Part shown: positions 23,801-30,589 of the stretch, piece after piece
How positions within the stretch are numbered: position 1 is the first letter of the stretch
How the letters are laid out: every line of letters starts with the position of its first letter
Origin: Rugalucina vietnamica
Taxonomy: Eukaryota > Mollusca > Bivalvia > Lucinida > Lucinidae
Length of the DNA stretch: 64,000 nucleotides
Assembly (NCBI GenBank): GCA_964017185.1
Contig: OZ024873.1
Location: 51,694,760-51,758,759 of the forward strand
Reading direction: 5' to 3'
Translations under genes and position numbers: made by a program
The notes under the pieces: model-generated
What the model was told of the DNA's origin: nothing
Seen by the model: only the letters and a program-made list of their open reading frames with translations
Database searches by the model: none

Positions 23801-25361
23801 GTATACATGTAATAAGAATAACTTTCTAAAATCAAAACCTTTTAAAATTCATTATTGAAGGCTAACTCAGTAAATTATATCAATGGCTTCTATTATATAA
23901 CCTAAGATTTTCATTGATTTGATAATTCAAGTGCACATGTAAAAACAAACGCAAATATCAATTGCATATTTGATCCTTGTCATGAGAAAACTGGATTTTG
24001 GCCTATGTTTAAACTGCACAGCTGATCAGCGCCTTGTTTTCGCTACATGGACAGTACAATTACTCTTCTCCTAAATGCGAAATTTCAAGCTTCTAGCCAT
24101 CTCTTGTAGCTGCACTGACCAGCTTGTATCAGACCTCGTCGGAAACCCAGAGAACCGTTTTTTTCGCATCACGGCTCATTTGTTAATTGTCTCTGTTTTA
24201 TCACACTAAGACATCCAATCACATAACCAGCACCTACCTCAAAAGTTGGTCTGTCTCTGATTCTCTCCCACTTAGACCTCCCTGGTATCGTCCTTGTAAA
24301 TGGTGCATGACCTTGGCTGTACAGTTTTCCCTGACGATTCATGTTCACGATGTTAATCTTGATCAGGCGACCAGGATTCCAGCCTCGAATGCCAAAATAA
24401 AACCAAGACCTGAAAATATGTTTTGAATTTTACCGTTTGGGTGCAACATACATGTAGAAGATTTTTATGATCACATTTTTTTTTTCTTTTTTTTTTTTCA
24501 TGTAAAATCCCATTAGCATTAGTGACCATGCTATGTATAGCCTTCATTTTAGCTTAAGTAGCTTAACTAGCTTTTGTAGCTTTTTTTCTCTTGTGCATGA
24601 TATGTGACATACCTGCAAAATTGTTGCCACCTTTTAAATGAAGTCTGACCTTGATAGCTCAGCCCTGTTTGCCATTCAGGGCTCAGTTTTTCAAAATGAA
24701 AGACATTGTTAGTTAGCGATTCCTTAAAATTTCAAACATAAATATTACAAATACACTGTTATTTTTTGTTTATACAATGTGAGAATCCTTGGCAATGCAA
24801 AGGACGCTCACATTTAACAGTGTATTTGCTTATGCAGTCACAAAGTTTTGACCAACTGGCCCCAGATCTTCTAATTATTTTAAAAATAGACTCACTATAT
24901 TCATTTGAAATAATTTTTACCTGTTTCCATTTTCAAATTCCGTCCCAGCACAGTCAGGTTTGGTCCAAACATTGAACTCATAGTCTGGCTTTGGCTCTAC
25001 GCTACCATAGTATTTTCCTCCCCCTACAAGTAATGTTTCAAGCATATAATCATATGAGCCTTCACATGAGAAAACCAATTCCAACACAAACTGGCCTGGA
25101 CAGTCACAGAAATAAGCTAGAAGCTTTAAACTTTGGATGACAGTAGAAGAGGAACTGTACTATTTGTGAAGGGAAAACATTTATCACTTGTATGACATGC
25201 TATGTACACCACTTGTTTAAAACTAATTTTTTTTTAAATGCCAAAGCTCAAGCCATACCTGAATCTTCTTCATCGTCGTCCTTGCTCACTTTTTCCACCC
25301 TGGCCAAGTTACCGGAGTCAAACTTGGAGGTGAATAGCAGGCCTCCACACCTAAACTCCAT
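2748..25361 (-). CDS. AGBL5: Cytosolic carboxypeptidase 5 (AGBL5/CCP5), 14 coding exons
   Basis: M14D metallocarboxypeptidase. The family removes glutamates, including branch-point glutamates, from tubulin and other proteins in the cytosol and cilia. The exons join in consistent phase: 25361-25259, 25023-24921, 24409-24238, 23420-23254, 22358-22181, 21633-20050, 19497-19328, 18186-18051, 17470-17286, 16547-16324, 15759-15521, 14873-14431, 13960-13704, 2902-2748. The total is 4,116 nt, i.e. 1,371 aa, against about 886 aa in human. Visible motifs are ENGNRSWFYF, the zinc ligands in VHPGE (about H250, E253), NPDGV and [16 protein letters not shown] (about H748) and TLECNYNTG (catalytic Glu about 830). 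The start is the ATG giving [10 protein letters not shown]. Two oddities: a large His/Asp-rich insertion inside exon 6 and a tandem array of exon 7 ends. The last exon lies 10.8 kb away and is joined on phase and acceptor quality alone, so it is the least certain part. Confidence 0.95.
3880..4116 (-). repeat. Palindromic family A copy
   Basis: Orientation B (hairpin at the left, 3915-3980), stem of the CTGTGCAGT/ACTGCAC type, 237 bp. Confidence 0.85.
4412..5223. mobile_element. hAT-like non-autonomous element with CGAATATTCG ends
   Basis: Perfect 8-bp duplications ATCAAAAG at 4404-4411 and 5224-5231. Termini TAGGGATGTCAACGAAT and reverse complement. Subterminal arrays of CGAATATTCG and ATTCGAAT sit inside both ends. 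The 8-bp duplication and TAGGGATGTC ends fit hAT. 812 bp, no transposase. Confidence 0.85.
5308..9188 (-). repeat. Palindromic family A copy, split by the 3.6-kb element
   Basis: Orientation B. Hairpin half at 5308-5436, remaining half at 9086-9188 ending CATGAGGCGGCTCA. Confidence 0.85.
5437..9085. mobile_element. 3.6-kb composite element: two head-to-tail copies with internal satellite
   Basis: Inserted in a family A repeat (5308-5436 left, 9086-9188 right). Each half begins ACTAGAAATTGGCTGCAAGC followed by CTTTCAGTATACCCCCC (5449, 7199). Each then carries about eight tandem monomers of roughly 190 bp (GGAGGAGTTGATTTCACAAA recurs at about 5820-6960 and 7590-8720). Each ends in CCATAACTCTTGCAA..CTGACCC and GACGGAATCACGGA (about 7160-7190, 8925-8990). 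At the right border the hairpin TATACCCCCC...GGGGGGTATA occurs twice (9010-9044, 9053-9083). It resembles the satellite-bearing non-autonomous elements of bivalves; the rolling-circle origin is an inference. Confidence 0.75.
10052..10309 (+). repeat. Palindromic family B copy
   Basis: Ends AAAACTTGCCCATAC and CACGGACACGTTTTCC; the centre is a diverged GTGGGTACAC palindrome at 10150-10205. Confidence 0.75.
10860..11095 (-). repeat. Palindromic family A copy, near consensus
   Basis: Orientation B, 236 bp. TGAGCCGCCTCGTGGGAAAA and reverse complement at the ends. Hairpin 10896-10962 with a stem of the CTTCGCGGT/ACCGCGAAG type. Confidence 0.9.
11181..11416 (+). repeat. Palindromic family A copy
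   Basis: Orientation A, hairpin 11318-11383 with CTTCGCAGT/ACTGCGAAG. Confidence 0.88.
11595..11935 (+). repeat. Minisatellite, ~39-bp unit, about 9 copies
   Basis: Unit AATACTTTAAATCAGTGTAA plus CTCATTTG(G/A)GCAAG. In the large last AGBL5 intron. Confidence 0.9.
12253..12490 (-). repeat. Palindromic family A copy
   Basis: Orientation B, hairpin 12291-12355 with CTTCGCAGT/ACTGCGAAG. Confidence 0.88.
12810..13044 (+). repeat. Palindromic family A copy
   Basis: Orientation A, hairpin 12946-13009; the stem contains mismatches (GCGGTTACCACG), i.e. it is decaying. Confidence 0.86.
13352..13620 (+). repeat. Palindromic family B copy
   Basis: Ends TTACGAAAACACGCCTATGC and CACGGCCATGTTTTCC; central palindrome GAACCGCCTCG/CGAGGCGGTTC at 13478-13500. 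Lies just downstream of AGBL5 exon 13 in the large last intron. Confidence 0.8.
13704..13960 (-). CDS. AGBL5: AGBL5 exon 13, basic and Asn-rich
   Basis: Encodes [19 protein letters not shown], an Asn/Ser-rich stretch and the strongly basic [18 protein letters not shown]. The basic clusters look like nuclear or nucleolar localisation signals, or a microtubule-binding surface (inference). Acceptor GTTTCAG, donor GTGAGT, phase 1 out. Confidence 0.82.
14051..14383 (-). repeat. Two partial family A copies in tandem
   Basis: Orientation B fragments at 14051-14205 and 14206-14383, each with half a hairpin and the TTTCAAGCTTCTAG body. Immediately 3' (minus strand) of AGBL5 exon 12, whose donor is at 14430. 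Confidence 0.75.
14431..14873 (-). CDS. AGBL5: AGBL5 exon 12 with internal RSHD repeat
   Basis: Disordered Ser/Pro-rich tail. Three tandem near-repeats of RSHD(K/Q/P)KEG are encoded at 14535-14612 and are visible in the DNA as repeated TCATGTGACC. Acceptor TGCTGCAG, donor GTAAGT, phase 2 out. Confidence 0.83.
14946..15053. repeat. 108-bp palindrome packed with GACGTC motifs
   Basis: CCCAGCAGGCACATGACGTC at the left is mirrored by GATGTCATGATGACG.. logic at the right (ATCATGTGCCCGCTGGG). About ten ACGT cores (TGACGTCA, CGACGTCG, GCGACGTT) lie inside. It sits in an AGBL5 intron and looks like a miniature palindromic element with CCCAGC ends. Confidence 0.8.
15242..15464 (-). repeat. Palindromic family A copy
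   Basis: Orientation B, 223 bp, with a shortened, damaged hairpin (GGCTTCGCAGTAACTGC). Lies 57 bp from AGBL5 exon 11. Confidence 0.82.
15521..15759 (-). CDS. AGBL5: AGBL5 exon 11
   Basis: Disordered tail: [38 protein letters not shown], then a charged segment [16 protein letters not shown]. Acceptor CTTCCAG, donor GTAATA. No domain recognised; assigned by splice phase and position. Confidence 0.82.
16065..16290 (-). mobile_element. tRNA-type SINE (family 2), diverged
   Basis: ATGTCCTTTCATGATTATTT, GGCCAATAAGTAGGTG and GAGAAAAAATGCCTGGCA match the family 2 body; the tRNA-like head at the right is degenerate. In an AGBL5 intron. Confidence 0.72.
16324..16547 (-). CDS. AGBL5: AGBL5 exon 10
   Basis: C-terminal low-complexity exon rich in Asn, Gly and Arg ([13 protein letters not shown] onwards), ending KRELGPVRE. 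The LGPVRE block also occurs in the vertebrate CCP5 tail. Acceptor CCTTTCAG; the donor chosen is GTATGA because it alone gives the phase needed by exon 11. Confidence 0.85.
16863..17075 (-). repeat. Degenerate family A copy
   Basis: Orientation B; the body is recognisable (ATAGTACAATTCCTCTTC, GACTGTACAGGC), the hairpin mostly lost. Confidence 0.65.
17286..17470 (-). CDS. AGBL5: AGBL5 exon 9
   Basis: Encodes [20 protein letters not shown] and [10 protein letters not shown], the end of the peptidase domain. A basic tail [18 protein letters not shown] follows. Donor GTACTT, phase 2 out. Confidence 0.94.
17505..17744 (+). repeat. Palindromic family C copy
   Basis: Ends as in the 2028 copy; central perfect palindrome ATGTTAAAATGCCAACAATT then TTGGCATTTTAACAT (17568-17602). 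Confidence 0.85.
17784..17849 (+). repeat. (ATC)n microsatellite
   Basis: About 22 ATC units in an AGBL5 intron, next to a family C palindrome. Confidence 0.97.
18051..18186 (-). CDS. AGBL5: AGBL5 exon 8 (catalytic glutamate)
   Basis: Encodes [20 protein letters not shown] and continues to a proline-rich [18 protein letters not shown]. The Glu of TLEC is the expected general acid/base residue. Acceptor ACTTTCAG, donor GTGAGT. Confidence 0.95.
18521..19328 (-). repeat. Tandem array of AGBL5 exon 7 3' end plus 5' splice site (7 copies)
   Basis: The last roughly 115 bp of exon 7, its donor CACAG|GTAA and about 13 bp of intron recur head-to-tail. Donor-proximal exon ends lie at 19328, 19196, 19058, 18920, 18782, 18656 and 18524, so the spacings are 132, 138, 138, 138, 126 and 132 bp. 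All spacings are multiples of 6. Internal indels (a 6-bp ACATGT gain in three copies, a 6-bp loss in another) also keep the frame. Copies 2-7 lack the real acceptor and the first 19 codons of exon 7. At each junction the exon frame meets TAA and then TGA, so including a downstream copy would truncate the enzyme. The donor dinucleotide survives in all seven copies. Confidence 0.95.
19328..19497 (-). CDS. AGBL5: AGBL5 exon 7 (parent copy of the tandem array)
   Basis: Encodes [55 protein letters not shown] and two bases of the next codon. Each block is near-identical to the vertebrate family. Acceptor ATTTTACCAG, donor CACAG|GTAACT. Joined to exon 8 it restores IIHSYTLECN, so this most upstream donor is the productive one. 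Confidence 0.95.
19558..19780 (+). repeat. Palindromic family A copy in AGBL5 intron 6
   Basis: Orientation A, hairpin 19680-19743 with CTTCGCGGT/ACCGCGAAG. Located 60 bp upstream of the exon 7 acceptor. Confidence 0.87.
20050..21633 (-). CDS. AGBL5: AGBL5 exon 6: catalytic core with giant His/Asp-rich insert
   Basis: This 1,584-nt exon starts [13 protein letters not shown], carrying two zinc ligands. [13 protein letters not shown] and RGVNLNR, the substrate-binding arginine region, follow. It ends [16 protein letters not shown]...EDTQ, which carries the third zinc ligand. Between NRV and the DLHGH block lies a low-complexity insert. It opens with ten consecutive histidines, continues as GHHH/HHDD repeats and then becomes a Ser/Asn-rich acidic stretch. 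Ligand-to-ligand spacing is about 498 residues here against about 182 in human CCP5. The exon is an uninterrupted open frame with good splice sites at both ends, so the insert is probably translated. Confidence 0.95.
21652..21889 (+). repeat. Palindromic family A copy in AGBL5 intron 5
   Basis: Orientation A; its end is 19 bp from the exon 6 boundary at 21633, so it overlaps the polypyrimidine/branch region on the minus strand. Confidence 0.85.
22181..22358 (-). CDS. AGBL5: AGBL5 exon 5
   Basis: Encodes [20 protein letters not shown] and [10 protein letters not shown], ending KKFKGKR. This is the start of the peptidase domain and matches the family block YYHRELLC.S...R.DL.TITSCHG. Acceptor AATTTCAG, donor GTGAGC, phase 0 out. 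Confidence 0.94.
22771..23040 (+). repeat. 135-bp direct duplication including a family A end
   Basis: Two near-identical units starting at 22771 and 22906 (TTTTAATTTTGTCTTGCAAC). Each ends with the first ~25 bp of a family A repeat (GCGCGTCATGAGAAAACC). The duplication therefore post-dates the family A insertion and made an orphan end at about 22880-22904. Confidence 0.85.
23014..23233 (-). repeat. Palindromic family A copy
   Basis: Orientation B, hairpin 23050-23115 with CTTTGCGGT/ACCGCAAAG, a compensatory version of the stem. Ends 20 bp from the AGBL5 exon 4 donor. Confidence 0.86.
23254..23420 (-). CDS. AGBL5: AGBL5 exon 4
   Basis: Encodes [20 protein letters not shown], then [18 protein letters not shown]. 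It corresponds to the end of the N-terminal domain, with the CYPxSY motif typical of cytosolic carboxypeptidases. Palindromic family A copies flank it on both sides, the nearer ending only 20 bp away. Confidence 0.93.
23439..23674 (+). repeat. Palindromic family A copy
   Basis: Orientation A, hairpin 23574-23639 with CTTCGCAGT/ACTGCGAAG, a perfect palindrome including the outer GACGCAGATCAG. Confidence 0.88.
23971..24178 (-). repeat. Family A copy with internal deletion
   Basis: Orientation B; the left arm of the hairpin is deleted, the CTGATCAGCGCC half and the body remain. Confidence 0.78.
24238..24409 (-). CDS. AGBL5: AGBL5 exon 3
   Basis: Encodes [36 protein letters not shown] and ends PTFE. 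This is the N-terminal CCP domain. Acceptor ATTTTCAG, donor GTAGGT, phase 2 in and phase 0 out. Confidence 0.93.
24683..24866 (+). repeat. Palindromic family D copy, diverged
   Basis: GGGCTCAGTTTTTCAAAATG to CAACTGGCCCCAG, with the shared interior AATACACTGTTATTTTTTGTT and a loop of GTGAGAATCCTTGGCA. Confidence 0.75.
24921..25023 (-). CDS. AGBL5: AGBL5 exon 2
   Basis: Encodes [20 protein letters not shown] and continues to TEFENGNR. The [15 protein letters not shown] block is conserved in CCP5. Acceptor CTTGTAG, donor GTAAAA, phase 1 in and phase 2 out. Confidence 0.93.
25054..25180 (+). repeat. Truncated family A copy
   Basis: Orientation A, left 127 bp only (TGAGCCTTCACATGAGAAAA to GGAACTGTACTATT); no hairpin. 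Confidence 0.72.
25259..25361 (-). CDS. AGBL5: AGBL5 exon 1 (start codon)
   Basis: Encodes [20 protein letters not shown] and an acidic tail ending KDDDEEDS. The donor is GTATGG and the phase is 1. It matches the N-terminus expected of CCP5 proteins, which begin with a short beta-rich domain. The ATG is preceded by AAAA, an acceptable start context. Confidence 0.9.
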
Positions 25362-25391
25362 TTTTACTCAACCACAGTAGCTGTACATCAC
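25362..25391 (-). promoter_or_regulatory. AGBL5: AGBL5 5' leader segment with 3' splice site
   Basis: Directly upstream of the AGBL5 ATG, the minus strand reads a T-rich tract followed by TTTTTTAG at 25392, a good 3' splice site. This implies at least one noncoding exon further upstream. A candidate is the right arm of the inverted duplication, at about 27485-27650 on the minus strand, which ends in a strong GTAAGG donor. Confidence 0.45.
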
Positions 25392-25456
25392 CTAAAAAAC
25401 ATCAATAATTTTAAAAGCCTTCAAATGAAAAAAAAAACAACAATTTTGGTTTGCAA

Positions 25457-25703
25457 CCCGGGCCCAGTTGTTCAAAACTAACCACTTCGTTAGTTAACGT
25501 TTCGTAAAAATTTCAAACATTAATAATACAAATACACTGTCATTTTTTGTTGAAAAAATGTGAGAATCCTTTGCACTGCAAAGGATTCTCACATTTTTTC
25601 AACAAAAAATAACAGTGTATTTGTTAATTTAGCTGATATTTGCTTAACAAATTTATGTGTTAACGATATCGTTAAGCTAACGATGCTTTGAACAACTGGC
25701 TCC
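25457..25703 (+). repeat. Palindromic family D copy
   Basis: Ends GGGCCCAGTTGTTCAAA and TTTGAACAACTGGCTCCC. Near-perfect internal palindrome 25533-25621 centred on TTTGCACTGCAAA. Confidence 0.85.
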
Positions 25704-25906
25704 CGGTCTGACACAAACCAGCCGATAGGGTCACAGACCCAGGCTAGAAGTTAGAAATTATGGATTTAAGAAGAAGAGGGATTGTACTATCTGGGGAAAG
25801 AAAACAAAGATGCTGATTAGCTGTGCAGCTTCTACACAGCTGAGCTGAGCCTTTGTTTTCATCCATATATGTATGTTAATTGTTGGTTATCTTATTTGGC
25901 AGCTCA
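25704..25906 (+). repeat. Family A copy lacking its left end
   Basis: Orientation A, begins at GGTCTGACACAAACC, hairpin 25800-25862 of the CTGTGCAG type. Abuts a family D palindrome at 25703. Confidence 0.78.
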
Positions 25907-26339
25907 ATTATATCCCTTTTGAGAGAACACCAATATAGAAATCAAATCATTCTAATTGAATTTAAAGCAAGGATGGTACAGGATTCATATTTGTTTCAGT
26001 CAATGAAGTTTTAATTATTTATGACCATTAAAATGTTTACACCAATTAAGGGTTTGAAACTATTTAACTATTTATGGATAAAAAAAACTTCAAAGGCTCT
26101 GTCATGTGGACAAGGAATAAAAATCTAAGAAAAAAAAAATGCTCAGCTATTTCAACGATTTAATGATCACCCTTTTAAAATTATTTGCCTCTTTGATCAA
26201 TTAGACACATTATTTATCTATAATTGTTCATAATATTTTTTAGCTAATTTAGAGTCAAAATCCATTAACAACCTTTTTGGCTTTACAAAACAATTCACTT
26301 CTAAGTAATTCTTAAGAAAGGCAAAACTACATGAAACCT
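25907..26339. other. No gene seen
   Basis: AT-rich, no conserved frame, upstream side of AGBL5. Confidence 0.5.
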
Positions 26340-26720
26340 TAGCATTCTACTCTTCTGAATTTCTTTCTGATTGCGCCATTTCCTGATCATTGCTTACTTT
26401 TATCGTTCTATCCCATGACAATTGTTTTATGGAACCCGCTCCCAGCAGAAATTGTTCTTTTAGCAGATCTTGACTCCTTCAAGAGGGAGGTGAGCAAGAT
26501 CAACTATTCAATGCCATAGAGAGAAATGTTGTTTTCTAGCCTACTTTTAATCTCTCATCTCTACTAACAATCTAACACTACCATCTTTTTTTCATTCCTC
26601 ACTGTCATTCAAGTCTCACTTTGATTTTTTTACTTTTATTCTCTCACACCCATCACAGGATTGCCTGCACATAATAGATCATAATACTCAGAAATGTGGG
26701 TGTCGCAGTATCTATAGATA
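26340..26720 (+). pseudogene. LINE 3' fragment
   Basis: In-frame tail WNPLPAEIVLLADLDSFKRE then VSKINYSMP and a stop at 26517-26519, preceded by decayed coding sequence. The 3' UTR ends in CTATAGATAGATAGAAG, a repeated-tail 3' end. Same family of C-termini as the fragment at 27745. Confidence 0.7.
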
Positions 26721-26935
26721 GATAGAAGTGAGACTGAAAAATGCAGTTTCTGGAAGATGGTGTACAAACAGTAGTACCACAATTAAATGGAGATCTTAAA
26801 TGCAGACAGGACCGTGGTTTAAAGCCTCATTCATACAAAAGACATGAGAAGCCCGTGGTCGAACCCATGACACAAGGCCAATGAATGCACTGGGGCTTTT
26901 GAAGTAGAAAGCTGTTAGAAGAGAGCACTGGCATC

Positions 26936-27352
26936 TGACCTTCAATAAACGCACTAAACATTAGTATTTAAGCATTTTTACACTTCATTACAAAAAAATC
27001 TTACCCGTATAAAATAATGGTAAGGCAACGTATATTGACACAAAATAAGTTTGTGTTGTTTTCTTGTCCAAGACGGAATGTCATTTGCACGCCACTTCAC
27101 AGCTTCATATAGCTAGTGTTCATGTCCATTTACAAAAAACATAAAGCAGAAATCCTGTACTCTCCGATCTCCTGAGAAAATCACACTTTCATATTCCAAA
27201 ATGAACAGTCCAACATCCAAAGTACCACCTCAACACTGCCCGACGCCATTATTTTTGGTAGACGGGTTAAGTTGGTTCCGGGTCATCTCGGCCCAAAACC
27301 AATTCCCATTTCATTTTCAGCCGCACCTTGTTTTAATCATCAGTAAGTGTAC
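26936..27352 (+). repeat. Inverted duplication, left arm
   Basis: About 415 bp whose reverse complement is found in the right arm (27480-27744 continued at 29258-29312 and 30108-30218). It contains TATAAAATAATGG at 27009, a short ORF beginning MNSPTSKVPP (27201-27344) and a GTAAGT donor-like end at 27345. The arms are clearly diverged, so the duplication is old. Confidence 0.85.
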
Positions 27353-27744
27353 TACTCCAACCAGGCAAAGGTGCAAATACATTTATTTATGGTAGTATCT
27401 GTTCTTTTAACAGGTGTTTAACCATAATTTATCATAAAGAAATGTACAGTAGTTGTATCTTTAAATGTTGAAAAAAAGTACCCTTACTGATGGTAAAAGT
27501 TAGGTGCGACGGAAGATGGAGTGTAATTTGGTTTTGGGCAGAGATGACGCGGAACCAAATAAACCCTTCTACCAAAAAAAATGGCGTCGGGCGGTGTCGA
27601 GGTGGTACTTTGGATGTTGGACTGTTCATTTTGGAATATAAAGTACTATTTTTCTCAGGAGATCGGAGAGTACAGGATTTCTGCTTTATGTGTTTTGTAA
27701 ATGGACACTAGCTATATGAAACGGCGAAATGGCGTGCAAATGAC

Positions 27745-28044
27745 CTCGGATGGAGAACACTTGAGTTAAGACGGGCAGATGCGCGTCTGGTACTATTCTT
27801 CAAAATAGTACACGGCCTTGTTGCTGTACCCCTCCCGGATTATATTCACCCTCCGCACAGAATCTCTAGACATTGCCATTCTTTGACATTTCGCCAACTT
27901 CATACTACCACAAATTATTACAAGTATTCCTTCTTTCCACTGGCCATCGTCCAGTGGAATGCCCTCCCTGCAGATGTTGTATGCTTATCAGACCTTGACT
28001 CATTCAAGGTTGCAGTCAGTAAGCTGCAACACACCAGGCCGTAG
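27745..28044 (+). pseudogene. LINE reverse-transcriptase C-terminal fragment
   Basis: Frame reads LGWRTLELRRADARLVLFFK and ends NALPADVVCLSDLDSF then HTRP and a stop. This is the C-terminal block of CR1/jockey-like non-LTR retrotransposon ORF2 (RR..ARL..FFKI..., YSFFP...WN.LP). It starts at the insertion junction, so it is a 5'-truncated copy. Confidence 0.85.
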
Positions 28045-28054
28045 ACCCAGAGAT

Positions 28055-28857
28055 AGCGTAAAGGGACCAGTGATCGATCAAAAATAGCCATGTTTGATAA
28101 ATTTGCGGATCAGACATGCACTGGAGAATGCATAAGTACATACTATATCCAAGCTTGAACCTTCGCCATGTTTTTCAATACGTCAATTTATGACGTCATC
28201 ACGTCACATTCTCAGTGACGTCATTTAAACACACCCACCATCATACAGCGTCAATCAGGGCCAGGTGGACCAGTGATCGATCACCTTCTTTTTCTCTCCA
28301 AAACCGCGGCTTACTTGGAAGGTATGTACATTTTTAGAAAGAATAATTATTGTTTACCTCTAGCCACCAAACACAGTTTGAAAATTTTCAGTGAGCTAAA
28401 AGAAATAAAGCAGCGCAATAAGGTGGTCAAAAAGCATAAACGCCCATAGAAACAATGGAAAACTGTTGAAAAAATAGCTCGAAAATCACAGAAATCGTCC
28501 ATTAATCGCAGCGTTATCCAATACAATTTGGTATGTGGATCAGATTTGTTTAGTATGCAGTAAAGTTAAAAAAATTAGCCAGTCGGAACGAATGCAGGAT
28601 GTTTCATCTTGAAGAATTTATTGAACAATCACCACTTTTAAGCAGTACAACTAAGACCCCCTCTTCGTAAAGTATCAGAAAATTCAAGATAGAAAAGCTT
28701 TCCAAATAAATTTAGATCAGTGTTTGTAAGGTGATATAATGCGCTTGAAGTTGAGACTAGCATAAGATTTACTTCAGGTATCCTTTGAGAATTAATAGCC
28801 GATAACCACTAGTTGATCGATCACTGGTCCCTGATCGATCACTGGTCGCCTTACGCT
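28055..28857. mobile_element. TIR element with GATCGATCACTGGTC ends
   Basis: AGCGTAA(A)GGGACCAGTGATCGATCA at the left is mirrored at the right end (28813-28857), where the GATCGATCACTGGTC unit occurs twice. A further copy of GACCAGTGATCGATCA lies inside at 28270. About 803 bp, no ORF, inserted into the LINE 3' UTR just after the ORF stop. Non-autonomous DNA element; superfamily not determined. Confidence 0.7.
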
Positions 28858-29312
28858 AGTTGTTTTTAACCTGATTTTAATTTCAACTTAACTATTTTAA
28901 CCTATCATCTTTTATCCATCTTACTGAATGCTTTTAATCTGTCTCTTCATTAATTTTCAGCCTACATTCTTTTCGACGGCGCATCTGCCTGGAATGTCCG
29001 TGAGGGCATATGGCAGTATACGAAGATAGAGATAAATCATACATGTGATACCTCCCTCATCATCAGGGAGACTCCAGGAAATGAGCGACAAAATTATCTA
29101 AAATTTTTCTAAATACCCCCCTTTTTCAAGAAAATTTCAAAACCTCCCTGAAATGAACCAAGAATTTTCCTATATAATCTATACATTTTTCAAAAACCTC
29201 CCTCAAATGAAAGAAAAATCTCCCTGATGCCACTTTCAAACTCATCACATGTATGATAAATGACTTTCCGTCTTGGACAAGAAAACGGCAAAAACTTTTG
29301 TGTCAATTTACA

Positions 29313-30107
29313 GGCTGAGGCTATCCGCACGACGGTCGTGCCGATAAGCGGCGTTATCCGCACGACGGTCGTGCCGATAAGCGGCGTTATCGGCACGACT
29401 GTCGTGCGGATAGCCAATTCTACAGGTATTGGCTATCGGCACGACGGGAGTTTAAGATTTTCTAACAAGCTTACGTATGCATGAAACTTTTAATTTGTCA
29501 TTAGATAAATTAATAATGTGTTTAGCTACTGAAATACATTCAAATTTAACAATTTTGTTAATTATGAATAAAAAAAACTTGTTTACCTTGATTAATCCAG
29601 CAGATGTAAACTGAATCAAAAACTTGTTTACCTTGATTAATCCAGCAGATGTAAACTGAATCACAGTAGATTTGTAACAGCGGATAAAATATAATCATTG
29701 CATTTTTTTAAATGTGTTACTAAAATGTTTCCATACTCCATTATTAAAATCAAAGGTTGTTTATTCCTTTGGATTACCACATTTTTATGATTATTTTATT
29801 ATTTAGGTAACGATAATTACTTTCTCATATACGCATACGCACGACTGATTTTTACAGGTAAATTTACTGGTAAGCCAATTTCAGCAATTTTGTTAATTAA
29901 AAAGTAAAAAATCATGCATGTGTAATATTCAGTTTCAGTTTTGAAGCAAGTGTAATGTATTTTTCAACTTAAAATGTATCAATTTCTAAACATATACAAC
30001 ATTTGGATATCGATTTCCCTGTCGTGCGGATAACGCCGCTTATCGGCACGACGGTCGTGCCGATAAGCGGCGTTATCGGCACGACCATCGTGCGGATAGC
30101 CAGTGTC
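29313..30107. mobile_element. 795-bp TIR element with palindromic ACGACGGTCGT sub-repeats
   Basis: Flanked by perfect 9-bp CAATTTACA target duplications (29304-29312, 30108-30116). The inner termini read GGCTATCCGCACGA and its reverse complement. Each TIR is a run of the unit CGGCACGACGGTCGTGCCG and GATAAGCGGCGTTATC, itself palindromic. The interior is AT-rich with a local 46-bp tandem duplication at about 29573-29664. A 9-bp duplication with long composite TIRs suggests a Mutator-like MITE (inference). Confidence 0.8.
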
Positions 30108-30589
30108 CAATTTACATTGCCTTACCATTATTTTATCCGGGGTAAGATTTTTTTGAAATGAAGTGTAAAATGCTTAAATACTAATGTTTGGTGCATTTTT
30201 TGAAAACTCAGACGCCAGTGGAAGAGAAATACAGAAATGCAAAGCAAAAAAAAAAAAAAATGATTAAATCTCGGTTATAAATCGATCTCCAAAAATTCAT
30301 TGCTGGGTTAACATTTCGCTAAAGGTTAACGCATTTAAGAAGCTATATTGACTTTCAAAGAGAAACACAGAAGTTGTGATTAATGCTTACAAATCGAATA
30401 AAAACTTTTTGTCATTTTTCTGTTCAGCGGCCATCTTGTAAACTATGGTGGTTGCTGACCATGTGATTTATTTTCGGAGTACCGATTGGATAAAATCGCA
30501 AGTCACATGATCTCAAAATGGAGATCTTTCTTGTTCTGTAATTTCCTCCTTCAACGGAACACCTCGTAAAGACTAGCGGAGGGTAACGA

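Larger units (their letters stand above)
27745..29257 (+). mobile_element. 5'-truncated LINE insertion with nested elements
   Basis: Flanked by AAATGAC at 27738-27744 and 29258-29264, which looks like a target-site duplication. The insert begins inside a reverse-transcriptase C-terminal frame (LGWRTLELRRADARL), carries a 3' UTR resuming at 28858-29033, and is interrupted by a TIR element at 28055-28857. A smaller palindromic element lies at 29035-29256 (ATCATACATGTGAT and its reverse complement). Confidence 0.8.
27480..30218 (-). repeat. Inverted duplication, right arm, split by two insertions
   Basis: Reverse complement of the left arm in three pieces (27480-27744, 29258-29312, 30108-30218), separated by a LINE-derived insertion with AAATGAC target duplications and by a 795-bp TIR element with CAATTTACA duplications. 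The minus-strand ORF starting at 27629 (MNSPTSKVPP) ends at ACCATCA|GTAAGG, a strong donor. This donor could feed the AGBL5 leader acceptor at 25391 (inference). Confidence 0.85.

Noticed and set aside
27201..27629. Paired ORFs beginning MNSPTSKVPP on opposite strands as a conserved small gene
   Set aside because: They are the two arms of one inverted duplication; differences between them are mostly amino-acid changing, so there is no sign of protein-level constraint. Kept only as a possible leader exon.
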